From contig NZ_LGED01000180.1 of the NCBI RefSeq assembly GCF_001280085.1, positions 42,929-106,928 of the forward strand: a DNA stretch of 64,000 nt, written 5' to 3'. The notes below the pieces were generated by a model. It made no database searches, was not told the DNA's origin, and was given only the letters and a program-made list of their open reading frames with translations. Made by a program: the position numbers and the translations under genes. Position 1 is the first letter of the stretch. Every line of letters begins with the position of its first letter. Below are positions 8,331 to 16,771 of this stretch, piece after piece. This DNA comes from Saccharothrix sp. NRRL B-16348. Its GTDB lineage: Bacteria; Actinomycetota; Actinomycetes; Mycobacteriales; Pseudonocardiaceae.

Positions 8331-9731
8331 ATGAGCAACGATGAGCACTCGAACATGACCGAACCGGCTGGTGTCCGACTTGCCCACGAGATCCGCCGAC
8401 GCCGCACCGAGGCCCGACTCAGCCAGCCACAACTGGCTCGAATGATCGGCTACACCAGGCAGTACGTATCGCTGGCCGAACGCCCCAACCACAACCTCCC
8501 TTCAGCCGAGATAGTCAGAGCTCTCGATCAAGCCTTGGGAACCGAAGGTGCACTGATCGCACTGCGAGAAGAAGGAAGGAATGAACAAAAGCGACTTCGC
8601 CGACAATCTAGTCGAGCAGTCAACGAACAGCAGAAAATCCTACTAGAAGACCTTTCCGACGTTCGCTATGCAGACAGCCGCGCACGACTTGACTTTCACT
8701 CAGATGACACCTCCGCGCCAGTGCCGACGGGCGATGTGACGCTCTCCTGCGTGAGGACGACAACTGATTGGTCCGGATTGGCCAAGCTCATCGTTCCAGT
8801 CCAGCCTGAGCCTCTTCCTTCGGTGGTCGGCTTGACGGAAGTCGAGGAGGTGCGGGCCGCTGCACGGTCTTTCGAGGACTGGGACGCTCTCTACGGTGGA
8901 GGGCTGGTCCGCACGGCCGTCACCGCGCAACTGCGGTATTGCGCGGACCTGCTGGGCGCACGGTGCTCGGACAAGGTCCGCCCAGCCCTGTTCTCGGCCG
9001 TGGGGTACCTCGGTCACGTCACCGGGTTCATGGCTTTCGATGCCTACGCCCACGACGACGCGCGTCGCATGTTCCGCTTCGCCCTGGCGTGCGCCGAGGA
9101 GGCAGGGGACTGGCACCTGCGCGCCAAGGTGCTCTCCTCGATGGCACGCCAGGCGATCTGGTGCGGCGATCCCGACAGTGGGCTGACGTTCACCGAGTTG
9201 GCACTGGTGCGTGCCGATCGGTTGACCGCCACCGAGCGGGCCATGCTGCACACCGGTCGTGCCCGCGCGCTGGCCAAGCTCGCCAAGATGCAGGAGACGG
9301 CGAGCGCGGTCGGTGCCGCCGACGAGGAGTTCGGCCACAGCCGCCCGGACGACGATCCGCCGTGGATGCGGTACTACGACACCGCGCAACATGCCGGGGA
9401 TACCGGGCACGCCTTGTGGGACACCGCCGTCCGAGGACACTTCTACGCAGAAGCCCGGGACAGGCTCGCCTCGGCGGTGACTGGACACGGTGACGAGTTC
9501 GCCCGTGCCCGTGCGATCAGCCAGACCAAGCTCGCCTCCCTGGTCATGGCCGTCGGAGATCCGGCGGAAGCCGCCGTGCTCGGTAGCCTGGCGCTGGACT
9601 GGGCGGGCACCGTGAAGTCACGACGCGCTGCGGATGACCTGCGCGATCTTCACCGCTTCGCGCTTGTGCATGACAACGTCACGGAGGTGGCCGAGTTGCG
9701 GCACCGCATCGGCACAGCGGTGGTCGGATGA
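8331..9731 (+). CDS. XRE-family regulator with TPR-like sensor region
   Basis: 466 aa from ATG at 8331, chosen because GGCGGAGG lies just upstream; an upstream TTG (8304) is less likely. Residues about 14-60 form a helix-turn-helix (EIRRRRTEARLSQPQLARMI, YTRQYVSLAE). From about 170 onward there are helical repeats rich in Ala and Leu (ARSFEDWDALYGGGLVRTAV, AYAHDDARRMFRFALACAEEA) as in large actinomycete XRE/TPR regulators. Its stop overlaps the start of the kinase-like gene that follows, so the two form an operon. Confidence 0.85.
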   Translation: MSNDEHSNMTEPAGVRLAHEIRRRRTEARLSQPQLARMIGYTRQYVSLAERPNHNLPSAEIVRALDQALGTEGALIALREEGRNEQKRLRRQSSRAVNEQQKILLEDLSDVRYADSRARLDFHSDDTSAPVPTGDVTLSCVRTTTDWSGLAKLIVPVQPEPLPSVVGLTEVEEVRAAARSFEDWDALYGGGLVRTAVTAQLRYCADLLGARCSDKVRPALFSAVGYLGHVTGFMAFDAYAHDDARRMFRFALACAEEAGDWHLRAKVLSSMARQAIWCGDPDSGLTFTELALVRADRLTATERAMLHTGRARALAKLAKMQETASAVGAADEEFGHSRPDDDPPWMRYYDTAQHAGDTGHALWDTAVRGHFYAEARDRLASAVTGHGDEFARARAISQTKLASLVMAVGDPAEAAVLGSLALDWAGTVKSRRAADDLRDLHRFALVHDNVTEVAELRHRIGTAVVG

Positions 9732-10627
9732 CCGACGCCCAACAGGAAACCAGCCGTGCGGCCCTCGATAGCGCCGCCGCGAAGGCGGGCTTGGACACGG
9801 CAGGCGCCGCGGTGATCCGGCTCGGGGAGAACGACCTCTACCGGCTGCCCGGATCCCTGGTGGCCAGGGTCGCGCGCGTCGGGCAAGACGTCGCGGCGGC
9901 CAAAGAGGTACAGGTAGCCCGGTGGCTTGAGGACGGCGGCGTGCCGGCCGTACGCGTGCTGCGGGAGGTGGAACAACCGGTCGTGGTCGAGGGCAGAGCC
10001 GTGACGTTTTGGCACGAACTGCCCCCGCACGAGCCCGGCTCCAGTGACGACGTGGCTGCCGTCCTGCACCGCTTTCACGCCCTTGCTCTGCCGGAGGACT
10101 TCGAACTGCCCGAACTGGACCCATTCGTGCGGCTCGCCGAACGCATCCAGGCCGCGTCCGTGCTGAGCGACGACGACCGGGCATGGATATTGAGGCGGCT
10201 GGTCGAACTCCAGAACGCCTACGACGCCCTGCCACCCGGCCTACCACGCGCGGTGGTCCACGGCGACGCCTGGGAAGGCAACGTGGTCCGTACTCGTGAT
10301 GGCGACGTGGTGCTGCTGGACTTCGAGCGCTGCGCGCTCGGCCCACCGGAGTGGGACCTGGTCTCCACCGCCGTCTCGCACGTCACCACCGACTGGATGA
10401 ACACCGCCGAATGGGCCGCCTACAGCAGGGCCTACGGCTTCGACGTCACCACTTGGGCCGGATTTGACATCCTGCGTGACATCCGCGAACTGCGCATGAC
10501 CACCATGGCCATCCAAGTAGCAAGCACCAACCCGACACGCTATGCCGACCAGGCCGCACACCGACTCGCCTGCCTACGCGGTCAACACGGCTCGCGGCCG
10601 TGGAACGGCTGGCATGCGGTGCCATGA
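9728..10627 (+). CDS. Aminoglycoside phosphotransferase-family (APH) protein
   Basis: 299 aa with ATG overlapping the upstream stop (ATGA). The kinase-like core is shown by the catalytic loop HGDAWEGN (about 177-184) and the metal-binding LDFERC (about 197), followed by the family-typical GPPEWDLVSTAV. The N-terminal lobe has RLPGSLVARVAR. Members phosphorylate small molecules, among them antibiotics, homoserine and choline-like compounds; the substrate cannot be read here. Coupling to an XRE/TPR regulator suggests inducible expression. Confidence 0.85.
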   Translation: MTDAQQETSRAALDSAAAKAGLDTAGAAVIRLGENDLYRLPGSLVARVARVGQDVAAAKEVQVARWLEDGGVPAVRVLREVEQPVVVEGRAVTFWHELPPHEPGSSDDVAAVLHRFHALALPEDFELPELDPFVRLAERIQAASVLSDDDRAWILRRLVELQNAYDALPPGLPRAVVHGDAWEGNVVRTRDGDVVLLDFERCALGPPEWDLVSTAVSHVTTDWMNTAEWAAYSRAYGFDVTTWAGFDILRDIRELRMTTMAIQVASTNPTRYADQAAHRLACLRGQHGSRPWNGWHAVP

Positions 10628-10865
10628 CACTCACCTGCCACCGCTGAGACAATGCTGTACCCGAGTCATTCTTCGTCACCCCGAAGACCGAAATTAGTCG
10701 CCCAGCACCCCCAACCGGCAAGCACTATGAAATACATGGCGACCGATTCAAATAACTTCACTCGCCCCATACCGGATCTTCGACACAAGCGAAATGCGGC
10801 AAGTCTCCATTGAGCAGACGTGAGACTTACTGCAGCAGGATTTACCCGTCGGAGGGAAGAGCGGA

Positions 10866-11342
10866 TCATTGACTTGGCGGATCTGCCTCAGAGCTTACTG
10901 ATTGCCGGGCCCAGCCTCGAGCACTGAAGGCCGTAGCGGTGCGGTAGGCGTGGATGCCGGCAGCCGGGTAGTCGATGAGCCGGTCGGGCAAGGCGTCCAG
11001 GGAGAACCAGCGGACCGCGGAGCACTTGTCGGGTTCTCGGTTGGTCGGCGTCCCGGTCCAGTGGCGGGTTTCGAAGAAGAGGCCGAGGCGGGGTTCGGGA
11101 CCGGAGCCGTTGACGTGCAAGGTGTGCACCAGGCGCAGGTCCGCGGGGTCGACGTGGACGCCGACTTCCTCCTTCGCCTCGCGGACAGCAGCATCGAGAA
11201 CGGACTCTCCCGCGTCGAGCTTGCCTGAGGGCAGGTGCCGCAGGCCGTCGAAGAGCGGGTTGGTGTCGCGGCGGCGGGTAAGCAGAATGTCGTCGTCGCG
11301 GACGAGGAGGACGTGCACGTCGATCAGGTGTCGGTCAGCCAT
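10866..11342 (-). CDS. NUDIX hydrolase
   Basis: 158 aa. The Nudix box is intact: G-K-L-D-A-G-E-S, then REAKEEVGV (GX5EX7REUXEEXGU pattern) at about residues 38-60. The N-terminus (HVLLVRDDDILLTRRRDTN) and a GLFFETRHW strand fit the MutT-like fold. It would hydrolyse a nucleoside diphosphate linked to another group; the substrate is unknown. It stands alone between two gene-poor stretches. Confidence 0.88.
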   Translation of the reverse strand: MADRHLIDVHVLLVRDDDILLTRRRDTNPLFDGLRHLPSGKLDAGESVLDAAVREAKEEVGVHVDPADLRLVHTLHVNGSGPEPRLGLFFETRHWTGTPTNREPDKCSAVRWFSLDALPDRLIDYPAAGIHAYRTATAFSARGWARQSVSSEADPPSQ

Positions 11343-11659
11343 GGATCCTCGTCGGTTCTCACGCGGTCTGGAACCCGGCGCAGCTTACGAGGTATGTAAC
11401 TATTCGGATGCGCCCGGTCGCCGACCGTGCGATCCGTGTCGGTCATGTCGCTGATCCAGACACGAACAGAAGGCGCTGAGCAGCGGTTACCAAGCGCGGT
11501 ACCAGTTCGGTAAGCGGTTGGTACCCGCCTTACGGGCCGGTCCACACGACCGTTTGGGCGGAAGTCGGCGAAAAGATCTTGTCGGCGCGTGTCCCCCAAC
11601 GGTCCTTATTCCGGAGTTAAAGGGTGTCATCGCACCCTCGACCACCTCCGGAGGGCCCC
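11343..11659. other. Gene-poor leader of the excisionase gene
   Basis: 317 nt with no supported gene. Around 11485-11530 there are several GGTTACC/GGTACC-type repeats (ggttacc, ggtacc, ggttggtaccc) that could be binding sites for the excisionase or integrase. The excisionase promoter should lie here. Confidence 0.5.
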
Positions 11660-11902
11660 GTGCCTCGACACGACGCCGACACCCACCGCCTCCTGTACAC
11701 CCCCGCTGAAGCGGCGGCCCTGCTGGCCCTCCGCGAGTCGTGGCTTCGACGCAAGGCAGGACGCCGGGAGATCCCGTGCACCTTCCTCGGCAAGCACCTG
11801 CGCTTCTCCAGCGACGACCTCACCTCGATCGCCCAGACAGGCGCCCGACCCGCACGCTCCACACGACCACCCGCCAGGCACACCAAGTCCTTTCGGAACT
11901 AA
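11660..11902 (+). CDS. Excisionase-like MerR/AlpA-type DNA-binding protein
   Basis: 80 aa from GTG at 11660, with CGGAGG five bases upstream. It carries the short winged helix-turn-helix of excisionases: LLYTPAEAAALLALRESWLR, then RREIPCTFLGKHLRFSSDDL. This family bends DNA at attachment sites to direct excision, or acts as a control protein of the element. The integrase gene follows 105 nt downstream, the normal order in actinomycete integrative elements. Confidence 0.85.
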   Translation: MPRHDADTHRLLYTPAEAAALLALRESWLRRKAGRREIPCTFLGKHLRFSSDDLTSIAQTGARPARSTRPPARHTKSFRN

Positions 11903-12007
11903 CGAAAGTTCTTGTGCCGCAACGCTTGCATTACTCGACCGCAGGAGCGTTCATCCACCTGTCACACCGTGACCACCACACCACCACCGAACGAAGGAGC
12001 AGCACAC

Positions 12008-13192
12008 ATGGCCTGGGTGGAGCAGTCGGGAAACAACCACTGGCGCGTCCGGTTCCGCCGCGACGACGCCACCATCGGATCCATCCCCGGCTTCAGAAGC
12101 GAGAAAGCCGCCCAGGACCACGCCAACGACCTCGAATCCGACCAACGCCGCGGCACCTGGCTCGACCCCACCGGCGGACGCACCACCCTGGAGGAGTGGC
12201 TCACCGACTGGTGGGACGCCCTCGACGTCGACACCCGCACCGAGGACAACTACCGCAGCATCGTGCGAAACCACATCACGCCCCATTGGGGCGACACCGC
12301 CCTGGCCGACATCACCAACCTCAAAGTCCAAGCTTGGGCCAAGCAGCTGCGCGCCGGACACCTGTCACCGGTGACCGTCACCGGGTTCGTCAAGCTGCTC
12401 TCCCAGATCCTCACCGACGCCGCCGAGGACAAGCTCATCGTCGCCAACCCCATCCGGCCGCGACGACGCGGACGCCGCAACCACGCCGCCCGCATCCCCG
12501 AGAAAGTCTGGGCCGAGCCCACCGAGGTGCTGCGCATCGCCGACCAGGTCGCCGCCTTCTACGGACCCATCGGAGCAGTGCTCGTCGTCACCGCAGGCTG
12601 GACCGGCGCACGCTGGGGCGAGCTGACCGGCTTGCAACGCCATAACCTCCACCTCTTCGACGACGACACCGGCTTCCTCGTCATCGACCCCCAGAACGGC
12701 GCCCTGCACGAATCCGCCGGCGGCAAGCTCTGGCTCGGCCAGCCCAAGACCGACGCCTCCGCCCGCACCATCAGCCTCAACCCGTCACTCGTCCGACTCC
12801 TGCGGGCGCACCTGGACAACCACGTCCACCCGCACGTCTTCACCACCCCGGAAGGCGCGCTCCAGCGCCGCAGCAACTTCAGCAAACGCGCCCTGCGCCT
12901 CGCCGCCGACGGCAACCTCAACCAGCCCCGCGCCGTCCTCCGCCTCCAACCGATCAAGCCCGGCCTGACCTTCCACGGACTGCGCCACAGCCACAAGACC
13001 TGGATGATCGCCGACACCATCCCCGAGATCGCCCAATCACTCCGACTCGGCCACATCCTCAAAGACCCGGTCCAACGCACCTACTCCCACGTCGCCCCCG
13101 AAGTCACCACCCGCCTACTCCAGTGCCTGCAGGACCGCTGGGACAAAGCCGTCGTCGAAGTCGGTGACAGCTCCTGGCGCAGGATGGCGTAG
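12008..13192 (+). CDS. int: Tyrosine recombinase (phage-type integrase)
   Basis: 394 aa from ATG at 12008, with GAAGGAG upstream. An N-terminal arm-binding region (WRVRFRRDDATIGSIPGFRS) is followed by a SAM-like core-binding domain (TLEEWLTDWWDAL ... NLKVQAWAKQL). The catalytic domain has Arg in ARWGEL (about 201), HGLRH (about 323-327), GHIL (about 348) and the nucleophile Tyr in TYSHV (about 359), so it looks active. It would integrate or excise the element, most likely at a tRNA gene; the nearest is tRNA-Ala at 15736. Confidence 0.93.
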   Translation: MAWVEQSGNNHWRVRFRRDDATIGSIPGFRSEKAAQDHANDLESDQRRGTWLDPTGGRTTLEEWLTDWWDALDVDTRTEDNYRSIVRNHITPHWGDTALADITNLKVQAWAKQLRAGHLSPVTVTGFVKLLSQILTDAAEDKLIVANPIRPRRRGRRNHAARIPEKVWAEPTEVLRIADQVAAFYGPIGAVLVVTAGWTGARWGELTGLQRHNLHLFDDDTGFLVIDPQNGALHESAGGKLWLGQPKTDASARTISLNPSLVRLLRAHLDNHVHPHVFTTPEGALQRRSNFSKRALRLAADGNLNQPRAVLRLQPIKPGLTFHGLRHSHKTWMIADTIPEIAQSLRLGHILKDPVQRTYSHVAPEVTTRLLQCLQDRWDKAVVEVGDSSWRRMA

Positions 13193-13195
13193 CCG

Positions 13196-13385
13196 ATGCG
13201 TGGTCTTCTCATCTATCACTTCTACGGCGACAACCACGCCGACGAGCCGGTCGTCATGCACTCCGAGGCCACCCTCGACGACGTCCTGATCGACATTCTG
13301 GCCACCCGCAGCCGCACCCGACCATGTTGTACGCCCAGACCCACCAACGGTCGGCCCGGCTGGGCTGCCCGCCCTTCAATTCACA
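13196..13385 (+). pseudogene. Remnant resembling an Imm1-family immunity protein
   Basis: ATG at 13196 opens a frame reading MRGLLIYHFYGDNHADEPVV, then DDVLIDIL, which resembles the start of Imm1-type immunity proteins of polymorphic toxin systems. From about 13320 the similarity continues in another frame (TMLYAQTHQRSARLGCP), implying a frameshift, and is then lost. The identity rests on a short stretch and is tentative. Confidence 0.35.
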
Positions 13386-13499
13386 TCGCGCAGGCGGAAG
13401 CGACATGCGCGACGGACGAACACTCCGACATGATCGCCACCGGCCGCATCACGCCGACGCCCTCGGCCAAGCGGCAGTGGACGCACTCGCCTCCTTACT

Positions 13500-13715
13500 A
13501 CGGCAAGCGCCGGATTCAGCATCAGCAGGGCCACCGCGCACACCGCTACCACGACGAGGCCGTCACCGTGCTCGCCGACCAGGCCCTGGACCCGCACGAC
13601 GCCCTTCGACGCGCCGAGGACAAGGGACTGGGCCACGTGCTCCTCGACGGGAAGCCCTCTCCGCCGAACGCCTTCGCGAGAAGACCACCAGCGCGAAAGG
13701 GAGTCCTCAGTGACC
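13500..13715 (+). pseudogene. IS5-like DDE transposase fragment
   Basis: One frame gives HRYHDEAVTVLADQALDPHD and GLGHVLLDGK, and another then gives LREKTTSAKG. Together they match the conserved middle of actinobacterial IS5-type transposases (HTH end, LDGT.IPTDR, EKTTSAKGK). Both ends are missing and at least one frameshift is present, so this is decayed. It supports past insertion events beside the integrase. Confidence 0.5.
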
Positions 13716-14537
13716 GAGCAACGTTCGTGCGTGTCTTTCGAGCGGTTCGGCGAGGTCGGGGAACTCTCCGCCGCCGATTCGACGCGACAGCCGGGCGATG
13801 GTGTAGAGCTGCGCGAACCGACCCGCGTCCGTATCGAGGATGTCGGCGTAAACGTCGTGTACTCGCTGCGCGATCGTGGGCGTCAGGAGGCTGTAGCACA
13901 GCAGGGTCGCCGCGTCGGTGCCCGCGGGTCCGCGTCCCCACCATTCCCAGTCGAGCAGGCCGAACCGTGGACGCAGCAGGTTCGCCCAGTGGACATCGCC
14001 GTGGACGGTCTCCCATTCGGGCACGGTGGGGTCGACGGCGTCGCCGAAGCGTTGCACGATCCGGTCGGTGATCTTGTCCTGGCTGCTGTTGACGCGTGCG
14101 GTCGGTGTCGCCGCGACAGTGTTGGTGGTGCGGCGCAGCTCGGCCCACCACTCGTCGGGCAGTTCGACCGCGGTGCGCAGTGCGTCGGTGGGTGAGCAAG
14201 GTTGGCCAGGCATGCGGGTCATGAGTTCGGCGCGTTGCTGTCGCCATTCCTCCCACTCGACCACGTCCAGGACGCGCGGTTTGGCGAGGTCGGCGAGGAC
14301 GTTCGCGTCGAGGTTGCCGGTCCAGAAGTCGCCGGAGATCCACTGCTTGTCCTCGGACACGACGCGCAGCCAGTACTCGGCGTCGCCCTTGCGGACGGGG
14401 GTGTTGATCGACCGGTCGTGCCAGCCGAGCAGCGGGTCCCCGGTTACGACCACGCCGAAGTGTTCGGCAGCGCGGTCGAGGTTGTCGCGCATCCACTGCC
14501 TGAACCGCGCGTCGGCTTCACTGGTGTCGACCGGCAC
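13707..14537 (-). CDS. Aminoglycoside phosphotransferase-family (APH) protein
   Basis: 276 aa from GTG at 14537, with GGGGG just upstream; an alternative GTG at 14552 overlaps the upstream stop (GTGA). The catalytic loop is VHGDVHWANLL and the metal site LLDWEWWGRGP, diagnostic of the APH/choline-kinase fold. The N-lobe region includes KGDAEYWLRVVSEDKQW. It follows the ATPase gene directly and is probably co-transcribed with it. The substrate is unknown; it shares only the fold with the APH at 9728. Confidence 0.82.
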   Translation of the reverse strand: MPVDTSEADARFRQWMRDNLDRAAEHFGVVVTGDPLLGWHDRSINTPVRKGDAEYWLRVVSEDKQWISGDFWTGNLDANVLADLAKPRVLDVVEWEEWRQQRAELMTRMPGQPCSPTDALRTAVELPDEWWAELRRTTNTVAATPTARVNSSQDKITDRIVQRFGDAVDPTVPEWETVHGDVHWANLLRPRFGLLDWEWWGRGPAGTDAATLLCYSLLTPTIAQRVHDVYADILDTDAGRFAQLYTIARLSRRIGGGEFPDLAEPLERHARTLLGH

Positions 14538-14548
14538 CTCGCCCCCAT

Positions 14549-15298
14549 TCACTGTTCGGTGACGTACCGCAGGTAGGCGGCCGGATTGTTCATGTACCGG
14601 CGCCAATGGTCGACCAGTGCGAGGTCTTCCCACTTCGTCCGACCGAACCCGTGGTCGCCCACTTCGACGATGTCGGCGCCCGGCGTGGCGGCCAGGACCG
14701 GCGAGTGCGTCGCGCAGATCACCTGCGCTCCCGATTCACCGAGGTCGTGCAGGAGGTTGACCAGCCGCAGGCAGGACGTGAACGACAGCGCCGCCTCGGG
14801 CTCGTCCATGAGGTAGAAGCCGGGTTCACGGAACATGGTCGCCAGCACGGTGAGGAAACCCTCGCCGTGGCTCATCTCGCTGGTGTCCTCTTCCCAGTAG
14901 CCGCGCATCCCGCTGACCGCTTCCATGAACCCGAACGCCGTCTCGGCCCGCAGGAAGTACCCCCGGCGCTTGGTCCGCGGCCCGCTCTTCTGCCGGGCAC
15001 CCGCGGCCGTGGTCTCCCAGCGGAGCAGGTCACCCAGCACCGTTTTCGGCCGGTCGTTGACGTACTTGCGACCCGCTCGCCCGCCGCGCGCGTCCAGTCC
15101 CCACGCCTCGGCGAACGCCTCGACCAGGGTCGACTTCCCCGACCCGTTCTCCCCCACCAGGAAGGTGACCGACCGCTCGAAGACCATGCCTTCCTCGGCC
15201 ATCTGCGCCACGCACGGCACGGTGAGCGGCCACGGACGTGAACCCGGAAGACCGGAGGGCAGCAGGTCGTCGGGGATGTACGCGCGGCGGGCAAGCAT
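14549..15298 (-). CDS. Small AAA/ABC-type ATPase
   Basis: 249 aa from ATG at 15298 with AAGGA upstream. Walker A GENGSGKST (about 49-57), an ABC-signature-like MSHGEGF, Walker B FYLMDEPEAAL (about 160) and H-loop ATHSP are all present, so it is an intact RecF/SMC-like ATPase head without a coiled coil. Such single-head ATPases occur as stand-alone proteins and in defence pairs. The downstream APH-type gene is coupled. Function unknown. Confidence 0.82.
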   Translation of the reverse strand: MLARRAYIPDDLLPSGLPGSRPWPLTVPCVAQMAEEGMVFERSVTFLVGENGSGKSTLVEAFAEAWGLDARGGRAGRKYVNDRPKTVLGDLLRWETTAAGARQKSGPRTKRRGYFLRAETAFGFMEAVSGMRGYWEEDTSEMSHGEGFLTVLATMFREPGFYLMDEPEAALSFTSCLRLVNLLHDLGESGAQVICATHSPVLAATPGADIVEVGDHGFGRTKWEDLALVDHWRRYMNNPAAYLRYVTEQ

Positions 15299-15676
15299 GG
15301 GCTGTCCTTGATCAGTACTCGGTCGGGACGCATTTCCCCTTGGGCGTGCAGTTGCCCCGCAGGGTTGCACGCCGGGCCACAACTCGGCCCACACTGCGGG
15401 TCGCACATGTTCGGCACACACGGCGACACCGGTCGTTGCGCGAACTGCTCGGCCAACGCCGCGCCCGTTGACGGCCGTTCGGGACCATTGCGGGGTCGGT
15501 ACACCGGAGCCGGGCATCGGCAGCCGCTACGGCCGTCGAAAAGTCACCGGCAGAATCACCCGGCCGGGTCACCGAGACCTGGAGCACAGCGCTGACAACA
15601 TTTCGTGCGGAACGACCGCCTGCTCCAGATTTGCTCCAGACCGACCACCGCAGTCCACAGTGGACGAGAAAGCAAG
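15299..15676. other. Intergenic stretch with a cysteine-rich minus-strand frame
   Basis: No gene is called with confidence. A minus-strand frame from GTG at 15504 reads through CVPNMCDPQCGPSCGPAC (plus bases about 15365-15418) with a strict four-residue cysteine period, then runs without a stop into the ATPase gene in another frame. The plus strand shows the matching 12-nt period. Another minus frame ends GNCTPKGKCVPTEY at 15312. Near 15622-15640 CTCCAGA is repeated. Confidence 0.4.
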
Positions 15677-15715
15677 ATCGCCCGCCACCTGCATTACCGC
15701 AGGTCAGCGGGCGAT
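15677..15715 (-). terminator. Hairpin after tRNA-Ala
   Basis: Arms ATCGCCCGC and GCGGGCGAT enclose an inner stem ACCTGC/GCAGGT. It lies 20 nt past the 3' end of the tRNA and is followed on the minus strand by CTTGCTTTC. It is probably the tRNA terminator and would also mark the island junction. Confidence 0.55.
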
Positions 15716-15735
15716 TCATGTGCTTTATTCGATTG

Positions 15736-15808
15736 TGGAGCTGAGGGGACTCGAACCCCTGACCCTCACACTGCCAGTGTGATGCGCTACCAGCTGCGCC
15801 ACAGCCCC
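15736..15808 (-). tRNA. tRNA-Ala (anticodon GGC)
   Basis: 73 nt. The acceptor GGGGCTG pairs with CAGCTCC (one G-U pair), the D-arm is GCGCAGCTGGTAGCGC, the anticodon stem TCACA/TGTGA encloses loop CTGGCAG (anticodon GGC), and the T-arm is AGGGGTTCGAGTCCCCT. CCA is not encoded. Its 3' end faces the accessory region, as expected for an integration target. Confidence 0.95.
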
Positions 15809-15936
15809 GTGCCTGCACGTTTCCCGGCGGTTGGGCCGCCGTTCTCGTGTGGCAATACCGTACAACACGGCACCCGCTGGGACGAAATCGGGGGGCACCC
15901 TACGGCATCCGGGCTGCTGAGCGGGGGTGTGGAGGG

Positions 15937-16704
15937 CTACTTGAGGAGGTTGGTCAGCCAGTCGCGGTCGTCCCACTGGACGATCTGGCCATCCCTCATG
16001 ACGGTGGGGGTGCCTTCGAACTTGCCGGTCGCGCGCACGGCGTCCAGCTCGCCCTGCGCCGCCTGCTCGTGGGTGCCGCTCTCGACGCACTGCTTGAACG
16101 CGTCACCGGTGATGCCGAGGTCCGTGCCGAGCTTCACCAGCTCCTCCTTGGTGTGCCCCGGTCCGCCTTCCTCGGGCTGCCGGAGGAACAACGTCTCGTG
16201 GTACTCCCAGAACTTCTCCTCGTCGGCCGCGCACAACGCCGCGTTCGACGAATCACGCGAGTAGCCCTCGGGGTCGGAGAGCCGGTTCAGGTAAGGCAGG
16301 GCGTGGTAGCGGACCTTGAGCCTGCCCGCCTCGATCTCCTGCTTGATCTGCTCGCCGTACGCCTTCTTGAAGCTGCCGCACGCGGGGCAGAGGAAGTCCT
16401 CGTACAGGTCGATGGTGACCTTCGCGTCGTCCTTGCCGACGACGACCGCGCCACCCTCGCGGACGATCGGCGCCGACACGCCGGTGACCGCGGGCGGGTT
16501 GGCCAGTGAGTCGTCCGAACCCGAACCCGAGTCGGAGGACGACCAGATGACACCGCCGATCACGGCCACGGCGAGCACCACGACGACCACGACCCCGATG
16601 ATGACCTTGGTCCGGTCTCCCGACGCACCACGCGCCGAGGCCACCGCCTTGGTCGCCCGCTGCTGCTGCTTCTTCTTCCGAGCGTTGCGCTCCGCGCCAC
16701 CCAC
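15937..16704 (-). CDS. Membrane-anchored DsbA-like thiol-disulfide oxidoreductase
   Basis: 255 aa from GTG at 16704 with GGGAGGG upstream. A basic Lys/Gln-rich N-terminus is followed by one membrane segment (VIIGVVVVVVLAVAVIGGVI), a Ser/Gly/Asp linker, then a thioredoxin-fold domain with active site CPAC (about 106-109) in EDFLCPACGSF. EGTPTVM carries the cis-proline typical of this family. It should act outside the membrane in disulfide formation or exchange. The length fits actinobacterial DsbA-like proteins. Confidence 0.88.
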   Translation of the reverse strand: MGGAERNARKKKQQQRATKAVASARGASGDRTKVIIGVVVVVVLAVAVIGGVIWSSSDSGSGSDDSLANPPAVTGVSAPIVREGGAVVVGKDDAKVTIDLYEDFLCPACGSFKKAYGEQIKQEIEAGRLKVRYHALPYLNRLSDPEGYSRDSSNAALCAADEEKFWEYHETLFLRQPEEGGPGHTKEELVKLGTDLGITGDAFKQCVESGTHEQAAQGELDAVRATGKFEGTPTVMRDGQIVQWDDRDWLTNLLK

Positions 16705-16771
16705 AGCACTGCCCTCCCGGTCAAAACCCGGCCCGCAGGCTATCGAGAGATGCTGAGCAGAACCTGAGCGC

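Noticed and set aside
11480..11530. GGTACC-type repeats considered as an attP core
   Set aside because: No matching copy near the tRNA-Ala or elsewhere in the window; kept only as possible protein-binding sites.
15312..15818. Minus-strand frame ending GNCTPKGKCVPTEY
   Set aside because: It runs back through the hairpin and the tRNA-Ala gene, and no start with a ribosome binding site was found in the remainder.
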